Source: Actinomycetes bacterium
Lineage (GTDB): Bacteria > Auribacterota > JAJCYG01
Assembly: GCA_029263055.1 (NCBI GenBank)
Contig: JAJCYG010000117.1
Coordinates: 1-42,836 of the forward strand
DNA length: 42,836 bases
Direction: 5' to 3'
Shown here: positions 33,787-40,559 of the stretch, piece by piece
How positions within the stretch are numbered: the first letter of the stretch is position 1
How the letters are laid out: every line of letters begins with the position of its first letter
Program-made: the position numbers and the translations under genes
Notes under the pieces: model-generated
What the model saw: only the letters and a program-made list of their open reading frames with translations
Told to the model about the DNA's origin: nothing
The model's database searches: none

Positions 33787-34752
33787 ATGTTAAAATTTAT
33801 CCTTAATAAGTGCTTCTTTATTTGCTTAGCAGTAGCAACATCTGTTGCTCTCTCTCTTCCTAAGCAAAGTCTAAAAGAAAACCTCTCTCCTGAATCTATT
33901 TTCCATCAACTCTCAGAGGTTAAAAAAAACAAGCGTATTGCCAAATGGGTTCTATCTTATCTGGCAACAGGAAAAGGGATAGAGCTTCCAAAGGCTCGAA
34001 CTCGTGCGACGGTTTCAGCAGAGAACACTGTTTATCTGACTCAGATTAATGGAAAGCCTGTTTTTATTTCTTCAGTCCGATTAAAAGGAGCGACAAAAGT
34101 AACACTTGTTTTAAATGCAAACGAAACAGAATGTATTATTGATGTTTATGACAGGTCGCCGATCTATCCAAGTAGGTACCTTATCAGTTTTCAGTTTGTG
34201 CCAAACCACCCAAAATATTTTTTACCGCGCATCAAACTAAAACTAGAAAAAGAACGACACCGGCAAAGGCTTAGCAGAGACAAAGAGAGAGTCCGTTATT
34301 TTGTCAAAAAAATATTAGCCAAAGGATACAAATCAATAGATGATTCAGATAAGAAGATCCCTTCTTCAAAAGTAAAGTGCACAAATACAAATAATAGAAA
34401 CACATTTGGAAACATTCCGAAAAAACTACAAAAAAAACTTGGCTTGAAAAATAGTGTTATTCAACTTAAAAGCAAAAAAATATTAAAAAACATGGGACTA
34501 AAACTTGTTTTTGTTTTTGGACTAAGCAATCTTTACTTAGAGCTCTATTCTGTTGATTCAAATAAAAAAATCACTCGATTCAAATTCGATAGAGATAGTC
34601 CTGGTTACTTTAAAGAGATAGATAAAAAGGGGACTATAAAAACAGTTAGAAAAAAATCTATAAGCAGAGGCCGCTCTCCTCTTCCAACAAGAACTCAAAT
34701 GCTAAAATTTAAAGCTGAAAGAGCAATGAGACAATTAGCTCAAAGCTTATAG
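33787..34752 (+). CDS. Exported protein of unknown function with LSPES motif
   Basis: A 321-residue, strongly basic protein. A hydrophobic export segment (about 9-24) is followed by LSPES (33-37), the motif shared with four other exported proteins here. I recognise no domain. The central part has beta-like segments (TVYLTQINGKPVFISSVRL and ATKVTLVLNANETECIIDVY), repeated in looser form near the C-terminus (GLKLVFVFGLSNLYLELYSV), so it may hold two copies of one small beta domain. Lys/Arg-rich linkers lie between them. No ribosome-binding site is evident before the ATG. Confidence 0.75.
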   Translation: MLKFILNKCFFICLAVATSVALSLPKQSLKENLSPESIFHQLSEVKKNKRIAKWVLSYLATGKGIELPKARTRATVSAENTVYLTQINGKPVFISSVRLKGATKVTLVLNANETECIIDVYDRSPIYPSRYLISFQFVPNHPKYFLPRIKLKLEKERHRQRLSRDKERVRYFVKKILAKGYKSIDDSDKKIPSSKVKCTNTNNRNTFGNIPKKLQKKLGLKNSVIQLKSKKILKNMGLKLVFVFGLSNLYLELYSVDSNKKITRFKFDRDSPGYFKEIDKKGTIKTVRKKSISRGRSPLPTRTQMLKFKAERAMRQLAQSL

Positions 34753-34754
34753 AC

Positions 34755-34784
34755 AAAAAAAGGGCGGGTTAAATAAACCCGCCC
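34755..34784 (-). terminator. Terminator between convergent genes
   Basis: GGGCGGGTT (34762-34770) pairs with AACCCGCCC (34776-34784). On the minus strand T residues follow, so it mainly ends hppA; the plus strand has only a weak T-tract. Confidence 0.85.
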
Positions 34785-34804
34785 TAAGTCTTTCATTTTA
34801 AAAA

Positions 34805-36997
34805 CTAAATAAACAATGCTGTCATCACCAACGTAACGGTGCAGAGTAGTTTGATCAACACGTTGATCGCAGGACCTGCGGTATCTTTAAATGGATCACC
34901 GACCGTGTCACCTACAATACTGGCTTGGTGGGCGACACTCCCTTTTCCACCGTGGTGGCCATCTTCAATATACTTTTTGGCATTGTCCCACGCTCCACCA
35001 CTATTATTGAGGAAGATCGCAACAATCAAGCCAACAATGGTTCCCATAATCAACACCCCTGCGAGCACCTCAACTCCGGTAGCAGGCATATAAAGAGGAA
35101 ACTTATCTTTGAAAAAGTGGTAATTCCATTTAAAGAAAAGACCAATGGCAATCGGAGCCAACACAGCAATCAAACCAGGCAACCGCATCTCTTTTAATGC
35201 GGCTTTAGTGACAATGTCCACACATTGACCATAGTCAGGTTTCGTGGTCCCTTTTAAGATTCCTTTTTTCTTTTTGAATTGGTCTCTCACATTGTTGACC
35301 ACAGCATAAGCAGTGTTGCCAACAGCGTGAATGGCAAGTGCGGTAAAAACAAAGATCAAGGTGGCACCGATTAAGGCCCCAGCAAAGACTTCAGGCCGCG
35401 CTAAATTCACACCTGATAACTGAATCCCATAATAACGGAGCTGATCTAGAAACGCAGAGAAGAGAAGAAACACTGTTAAGGCTGCTGAACCAATGGCATA
35501 CCCTTTTGTGAGCGCTTTTGTGGTGTTTCCAACCGCATCGAGCCGATCTGTTTTTTTGCGGATTTTTTCAGGTTGTTTGGACATCTCCACAATCCCACCC
35601 GCATTATCTGTAATTGGTCCAAACGTATCCATGGCCAAAACATAGGTCACGGTTCCAAGCATTCCCATGGTGGCAACAGCGGTTCCAAAAAGACCGGCAT
35701 TGGCTAATCCTGAGCTGGCACCCAAATAGTAGGAACTTAAGATCGCGAACATCATCACAAAGATAGGAGCCGCCACACATTCAAACCCCACCGCAACCCC
35801 TGTGATAATCGTGGTTGCTGCCCCTGTTTCACACGCCTTAGCAATCTGCTTCACAGGACGAAAACGAAACTCAGTGTAGTACTGAGTGATAAACACAAAC
35901 GCACCTGATGTGATCACGCCAATCACACCACATAAGAAAAAGTGCCACCAGGCATTGGGTGCATACTCACTGGCAAACACACACTTGGTCACAAAGAAAA
36001 GTCCAACCACGGTTAAAATTGTGGTCACAAAATAACCTTGGTTTAAGGCTTTCATTGGATCTTTTTTCTCATCGGTTTTAACAACCATCAAACCAATGAT
36101 CGAGGCAATCAAACCAATCGCACGAATCACTAAAGGAAGGAGCAACACGCCCATGAGCTGATTGGCTGAAAACATTTCAGAACCGAGCTTCATATTAGCT
36201 GCCCATAATGAACCGGCCAAAATCATCGAAGCAATATTCTCAGCAGCGGTTGATTCAAACAAGTCCGCTCCACGACCCGCACAGTCACCGACGTTATCAC
36301 CAACGAGGTCAGCAATCACCGCAGGATTACGTGGATCATCTTCAGGAATACCGGCTTCAAGTTTACCCACAAGATCAGCACCCACATCAGCTGCCTTGGT
36401 GTAAATTCCGCCTCCTAGAAGCGCAAACAACGCCACAAACGAAGCCCCAAAACCATAGCCCACAATTAAGAGAGGAATTTGTGCAGGAGAGCTCACTAAG
36501 CCAGACCAATTAACCAATCCAAACAATCCGCCAATCCCTAATAAGGAAAGAGCTACCACAAAGATAGCCGAAACTCCGCCACCTCTTAGAGCAGCTTTAA
36601 GCGCGCCATTCATTGATTTTTTAGCTGCCGCCGCCGTGCGAATATTGGTGCGGATCGAAACCCACATGCCCATATACCCCGACGCTAAACTACATGCTGC
36701 GCCAAATATAAAGGAGAGGGTGACCCACAACGCGAGCATGCCGGTACCAACCGGATCTTGCGCCAGCGATGGCCGCACAAATGCGTATAAGACAAAGATA
36801 AGAACCGAAACCATAATTGCAATTAAAATAATGGTTCGGTATTGCCGGCTCATAAATGCCTCGGCACCTTCTTTAATCGCATCTGAAACTTTCCGCATGG
36901 AAGGCGTTCCAGTATCTAAGGCAAGAAGATTTTTAGTGAGCCAGACAGCAAAGAGTAGAGACAGGACGGCGATAATCAGCACAAAACTTAGTTCCAT
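34805..36997 (-). CDS. hppA: Membrane proton-pumping pyrophosphatase (K+-independent type)
   Basis: The 730-residue polytopic enzyme couples hydrolysis of pyrophosphate to ion pumping. Substrate motifs are DVGADLVGKLEAGIPEDDPR, then DLVGDNVGDCAGRGADLFES, and near the C-terminus GDTVGDPFKDTAGPA. The diagnostic segment reads GNTTKALTKG: Lys in place of Ala marks the K+-independent, H+-pumping subfamily, whereas K+-dependent members have GNTTAA. GGGAG precedes the ATG by about 8 nt. It stands alone, with a terminator after it. Confidence 0.96.
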   Translation of the reverse strand: MELSFVLIIAVLSLLFAVWLTKNLLALDTGTPSMRKVSDAIKEGAEAFMSRQYRTIILIAIMVSVLIFVLYAFVRPSLAQDPVGTGMLALWVTLSFIFGAACSLASGYMGMWVSIRTNIRTAAAAKKSMNGALKAALRGGGVSAIFVVALSLLGIGGLFGLVNWSGLVSSPAQIPLLIVGYGFGASFVALFALLGGGIYTKAADVGADLVGKLEAGIPEDDPRNPAVIADLVGDNVGDCAGRGADLFESTAAENIASMILAGSLWAANMKLGSEMFSANQLMGVLLLPLVIRAIGLIASIIGLMVVKTDEKKDPMKALNQGYFVTTILTVVGLFFVTKCVFASEYAPNAWWHFFLCGVIGVITSGAFVFITQYYTEFRFRPVKQIAKACETGAATTIITGVAVGFECVAAPIFVMMFAILSSYYLGASSGLANAGLFGTAVATMGMLGTVTYVLAMDTFGPITDNAGGIVEMSKQPEKIRKKTDRLDAVGNTTKALTKGYAIGSAALTVFLLFSAFLDQLRYYGIQLSGVNLARPEVFAGALIGATLIFVFTALAIHAVGNTAYAVVNNVRDQFKKKKGILKGTTKPDYGQCVDIVTKAALKEMRLPGLIAVLAPIAIGLFFKWNYHFFKDKFPLYMPATGVEVLAGVLIMGTIVGLIVAIFLNNSGGAWDNAKKYIEDGHHGGKGSVAHQASIVGDTVGDPFKDTAGPAINVLIKLLCTVTLVMTALFI

Positions 36998-37111
36998 TTT
37001 TTTGCTCCCTTGTTTAGGACTAGATTGGTGATTCGAATGGCTTGTGTGCTAACAGCTTAACAAAAAAGAATTCAATGAACAATATGGAATTTATTTGTTA
37101 ACCTACTCTCT

Positions 37112-37543
37112 ATGATACGTATCAAAAAGATCAACAAACATTCTTTTAAGAAGGTAGAACTTCTCTCTGAAGTCGTTGAACCCATTCAGGGAATCGAAAA
37201 TCTTTATTTGTTTGGATCAGCTGCAGCTAAAAGAGTCACTCCCTTAAGTGATTTAGATTTTGCTGTTCTTTTAAATGAGCAGGTACCAGAGAAAAAGTAC
37301 CTCGATTTCAAACTATCCTTAATCGACAAATTTGCTAAAACATTAGGCACATCGGAAATAGACCTTATTCTCTTAAATCAAGCCACCCCTCTTCTTGCCT
37401 ATGAAGTAACCCGTTCAGGAAAAGTCTTATTTGAACGGAATCGAGGAGAGCGTATTGATTATGAATGTAAAATCATGTCATTCTACTTTCACATGCAACC
37501 TTTTTACAAATTCCACCGAGAAGCTTTAAAAGCACGGTTATAA
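37112..37543 (+). CDS. mntA: MntA-type nucleotidyltransferase antitoxin
   Basis: A 143-residue minimal nucleotidyltransferase. The GSx10DxD motif is complete: G35-S36 in LFGSAAAKR and D47, D49 in LSDLDFAV. In MntA-HepT modules this enzyme AMPylates and neutralises the HEPN RNase. The HEPN partner gene follows 2 bp downstream but is frameshifted. No ribosome-binding sequence precedes the ATG. Confidence 0.9.
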   Translation: MIRIKKINKHSFKKVELLSEVVEPIQGIENLYLFGSAAAKRVTPLSDLDFAVLLNEQVPEKKYLDFKLSLIDKFAKTLGTSEIDLILLNQATPLLAYEVTRSGKVLFERNRGERIDYECKIMSFYFHMQPFYKFHREALKARL

Positions 37544-37545
37544 TC

Positions 37546-37957
37546 ATGGTTCGACAAGAAGTCCTTCACCAACGCTTAGAAAAACTAGTTGAATATCAAC
37601 GCATCTTAAAAGATATTCAAAAATACAAAGTAAAAGAATTTGTAGAAAACCCCCTTCTTCATGGAAGTGCCGAGCTACCTCCACCTGAGTATTGAGGCGG
37701 TTTTAGATATCAGCCATCACCTCATTAAAGATTTAAAACTCCGTGCCCCATCAGATTATGCTGATAATTTTCAAATCCTATATGAAGCAAAAGTAATCCC
37801 AAAGAGATTCTCAGAAAAATTAGTCAAAATGGCCCGATTCCGTAACTTGCTTGTGCACGACTACTTAAAACTAGACCTCAAACAAATCCACTCCCAGCTA
37901 AAAGACCACCTCAACGACTTTGCCCAATTCGCTAAAATTATAAAGAAATTCTTATAA
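37546..37957 (+). pseudogene. hepT: HEPN (HepT/DUF86) RNase toxin, frameshifted
   Basis: From the ATG at 37546 the protein reads MVRQEVLHQRLEKLVEYQ and on to HGSAE, then runs to a stop at 37693. The family sequence resumes in another frame as YLHLSIEAVLDISHHLI and continues to 37957, including the catalytic RNLLVH (R-x4-H) motif. HepT proteins normally read ..AERYL.. at this point, so two bases seem lost near 37673-37675 after the GAG codon. It is either a real inactivating mutation, with the antitoxin gene kept intact, or a sequencing error. Confidence 0.82.
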
Positions 37958-37983
37958 ATAAGCTATAATGCCGGCCGAGGTTT

Positions 37984-38943
37984 ATGAAAATGATTAAAAA
38001 TAATTGGACATTAGAAGAGACACAACAAATTCACGATCTGCCCCTATTGGAGCTGGTGTTTAAAGCGCAAGCCCTGCACCGTGAATTTCATCCTAAATCA
38101 GAAGTGCAGCTCTGTTCTTTGCTTAGCATTAAAACAGGCGCCTGCTCTGAAGACTGTGGTTATTGCCCGCAAAGCGCGCACTATAAAACCGAAGTCGAAC
38201 CTGAAAAATTAATGGATGTAGATAATGTGCTCACCCAAGCCAAATGCGCCCACGACAATGGCGCCACCCGTTTTTGTATGGGAGCAGCTTGGCGTGAAGT
38301 TAAAGATGGTAAACAGTTTGATGATGTTTTAGAAATGGTGCGCGGCGTAAAAAAATTAGGCATGGAAGCGTGCGTCACCCTCGGCATGCTCACCGAAGAG
38401 CAAGCCGAAAAATTAAAAGAAGCCGGACTCACTGCTTACAATCACAACTTAGATACCTCTGAAGAATACTACGATAAAATCATCACCACCCGAACCTATG
38501 AAGATCGCCTCAACACAATTGGCAATGTTCAAAAAGCAGGCATCTCTGTTTGCAGTGGGGGAATCATTGGGATGGGGGAGACCATCAAAGATCGTTGCGG
38601 CATGTTGCAAACCTTAGCCACACAAAACCCACATCCTGGAAGCGTGCCGATCAATACTTTAGTTCCAGTTAAAGGAACCCCCTTAGAAAACCAAGCTCCG
38701 GTTCCAACCGTTGAACTGGTTCGTATGATTGCCACGGCACGCATTTTAATGCCCCAAGCCATGGTTCGCCTTTCAGCTGGCCGAACCGATTTAACCAAAG
38801 AAGGCCAAATCCTCTGCTACATGGCAGGCGCCAACTCCATCTTCTACGGCGAAAAACTGCTCACCACCCCAAACCCTGAGCACAATGAAGATCTAGACCT
38901 GCTCAACGAAATCGGCCTCAAACAGCTCCAACCCAAAGTATAG
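37984..38943 (+). CDS. bioB: Biotin synthase
   Basis: This 319-residue radical-SAM enzyme inserts sulfur into dethiobiotin. The cluster-binding CxxxCxxC is C54, C58, C61 ([10 protein letters not shown]); PQSAHY follows. Other signatures are YNHNLDTS and GMGET, and the second-cluster arginine lies in RLSAGRTD. No other biotin gene is nearby, so either the pathway genes are elsewhere or precursors are imported. A TATAAT (37964-37969) lies 14 bp upstream and CGAGG just before the ATG. Confidence 0.97.
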   Translation: MKMIKNNWTLEETQQIHDLPLLELVFKAQALHREFHPKSEVQLCSLLSIKTGACSEDCGYCPQSAHYKTEVEPEKLMDVDNVLTQAKCAHDNGATRFCMGAAWREVKDGKQFDDVLEMVRGVKKLGMEACVTLGMLTEEQAEKLKEAGLTAYNHNLDTSEEYYDKIITTRTYEDRLNTIGNVQKAGISVCSGGIIGMGETIKDRCGMLQTLATQNPHPGSVPINTLVPVKGTPLENQAPVPTVELVRMIATARILMPQAMVRLSAGRTDLTKEGQILCYMAGANSIFYGEKLLTTPNPEHNEDLDLLNEIGLKQLQPKV

Positions 38944-39037
38944 TTATACAAACCTTTCTCACTCTAAGACTTTCATCTCCTCTCTTTTCAGAAGGTATAC
39001 TTATAACTAGAGACAAATAACGAAAGGGTGTTTTGTT

Positions 39038-39286
39038 ATGAGTGAAGAAAAACTAGAAATGCTTTCAGAACTGATGAAAAAGATGGAGCAAGCAGACCAG
39101 CAACAGCAAGTGGTTATGAAACATATTGTGGAGCTTCAAAGTGAACTTGAAGAAGAGGGTAAAGATGAGATGGCAGTCAAACTAGGGGAAGCCTTTTCTC
39201 AAAGTTCCCAAGCTGAGGGCGTACTCAAAAACTTAACGCACGATTTAGAACTAGAAGTCAACCGCCTAAAAAACGAAGCTGCTTAA
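39038..39286 (+). CDS. Small coiled-coil protein of unknown function
   Basis: An 82-residue, acidic, helical protein. Heptad-like spacing of Leu/Met/Val (MLSELMKKMEQ, then KHIVELQSELEEEG, then NLTHDLELEVNRL) points to a coiled coil or helical hairpin. There is no signal peptide or known domain. GAAAGGG precedes the ATG by about 9 nt and composition matches its neighbours, so it is likely a true gene. Confidence 0.7.
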   Translation: MSEEKLEMLSELMKKMEQADQQQQVVMKHIVELQSELEEEGKDEMAVKLGEAFSQSSQAEGVLKNLTHDLELEVNRLKNEAA

Positions 39287-39297
39287 ATAACAAAAGT

Positions 39298-39422
39298 CCA
39301 AACTTTCAATTTTGGTGCACAGCAAGGCGGAAAACAAATGTTCGGGCGAAGACATATAGATAATATTTCGAGGTCGAACATTTGTTTTCTAACGCGGCTG
39401 TGCACCAAAAGTGGAAGTTTGG
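39298..39422. repeat. 125-bp imperfect inverted repeat abutting the tRNA
   Basis: Two arms of about 45-55 nt pair around an AT-rich centre. Outer arms (23 nt) match with two mismatches; TTTTGGTGCACAGC and AAAACAAATGTTCG each have perfect 14-nt complements. The right end overlaps the CCA of the tRNA gene (39420-39422). It resembles a MITE-like or REP-type element, or a very long RNA hairpin formed by the tRNA 3' trailer. Confidence 0.8.
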
Positions 39423-39495
39423 TGACGGAGGAGGGGATCGAACCCCCGACACGAGGATTATGATTCCTCTGCTCTACCGACTGAGCTACTCCGCC
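39420..39495 (-). tRNA. tRNA-Met (CAT), elongator type
   Basis: A 76-nt cloverleaf on the minus strand: acceptor GGCGGAG / CTCCGTC with a discriminator A, D-arm with AGTCGGTAGA, anticodon stem GAGGA / TCCTC with loop ATCATAA (anticodon CAT), T-arm with TTCGATC loop, and an encoded CCA. The paired position 1-72 excludes the initiator. A tRNA-Ile2 with modified C34 cannot be excluded. Confidence 0.93.
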
Positions 39496-39566
39496 CAAAA
39501 ATGAGCCCAAATTCTACTCTAAGCTTCAGCCTGGCACAACCAAAAAGATAATAAATAGGTAAACCG

Positions 39567-39595
39567 TTGCACCCCAGCAAGCTGTAAGCTATAAT
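39567..39595 (+). promoter_or_regulatory. sigma70 promoter of the Ca2+/Na+ antiporter, predicted leaderless
   Basis: -35 TTGCAC (39567-39572) and perfect -10 TATAAT (39590-39595), 17 bp apart. Only 7 bp separate the -10 from the ATG at 39603, which has no ribosome-binding sequence. Confidence 0.7.
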
Positions 39596-39602
39596 TCTCT
39601 GT

Positions 39603-40559
39603 ATGGAACTAACCTTTCAATTTCTTATTTTCCTTGGGGCGTGTGCCCTCATCTTTAAAACCACAGATCTGTTTGTGCATGGAGCCGTTGATTTAGCTGA
39701 AGTACTGCGGCTGCCTAAAGCATTTATTGGGGTCACCCTTGTTAGCTTAGTCACCACCGCGCCAGAGTTTATTGTTTCGGTTACCTCAAGTTATATTGGA
39801 GAGCCTGGACTGGCTGTAGGGAACGCCCTTGGTTCGTGTATTTGTAATATTGGTCTTGTTTTTGGAGTCGGGATTGTTTTACGTGAAGTGCGGGTCGATA
39901 AAAATGACTACAAGTACAAGCTCTCTTTTCTGGTCGGTGTGCTCTTACTCATGCTCTGTTTGATTGCCAATGGGGTTCTTTCTCGTCCTGAAGCACTTCT
40001 TCTTTTCGGAGTGCTTATTTTCTTTTTAATCTCCAACTATAAGTTAGCCATGCATGAACGTGATGGAATTAAAGAGCTGATTTCCCCAGATAAAAAAAAT
40101 GAGCGTATCAAAAAAGGGATCATAAAATTTATTATTGGGGGAGTGGGAACGGTTTTACTTGCCCGTTTTGGAATGGTGCAACCCGGCATTGCGATTGCCA
40201 CTGCCTTTAATGTGCCCACCATTATTATTGGGCTCACTCTCATCGCTGTAGGAACCTCCTTACCTGAACTTTTTACGGTGATTATTTCAAGCCGAAAAGG
40301 ACATAGCGAGATTGCATTAGGCAATGTAGTAGGAGCCAACTTATTAAACTTACTCTTTGTTTTAGGGGCTGCAGGGTTAATCAATCCATTACCGATTGAT
40401 AATGAAACGATTATTTTTAATATGCCTTCACTTTTAATTTTGACCGTGATCATGTTTTTCTTAGGGTTTCGAAATTTAAAATATGAACGCAAAGAAGGTT
40501 ATGTTTTACTCGGTTGTTATGTCCTTTATCTCTTCTTGTTGTTTGGATTTTTTTATTAA
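39603..40559 (+). CDS. Calcium/sodium antiporter (CaxA/YrbG family)
   Basis: A 318-residue inner-membrane cation exchanger with about ten transmembrane segments and the two inverted alpha-repeats of the family: TTAPEFIVSV with GNALGSCICNIG in the first half, and GTSLPELFTVI with GNVVGANLLNLLFVLG in the second. It has its own promoter just upstream. The stop overlaps the stop of the convergent gene by a few bases with no terminator between them. Confidence 0.93.
   Translation: MELTFQFLIFLGACALIFKTTDLFVHGAVDLAEVLRLPKAFIGVTLVSLVTTAPEFIVSVTSSYIGEPGLAVGNALGSCICNIGLVFGVGIVLREVRVDKNDYKYKLSFLVGVLLLMLCLIANGVLSRPEALLLFGVLIFFLISNYKLAMHERDGIKELISPDKKNERIKKGIIKFIIGGVGTVLLARFGMVQPGIAIATAFNVPTIIIGLTLIAVGTSLPELFTVIISSRKGHSEIALGNVVGANLLNLLFVLGAAGLINPLPIDNETIIFNMPSLLILTVIMFFLGFRNLKYERKEGYVLLGCYVLYLFLLFGFFY

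Noticed and set aside
39283..39510. Open frame covering the tRNA and inverted repeat
   Set aside because: It is the translated minus strand of tRNA-Met and its flank; the apparent protein comes from RNA gene sequence.
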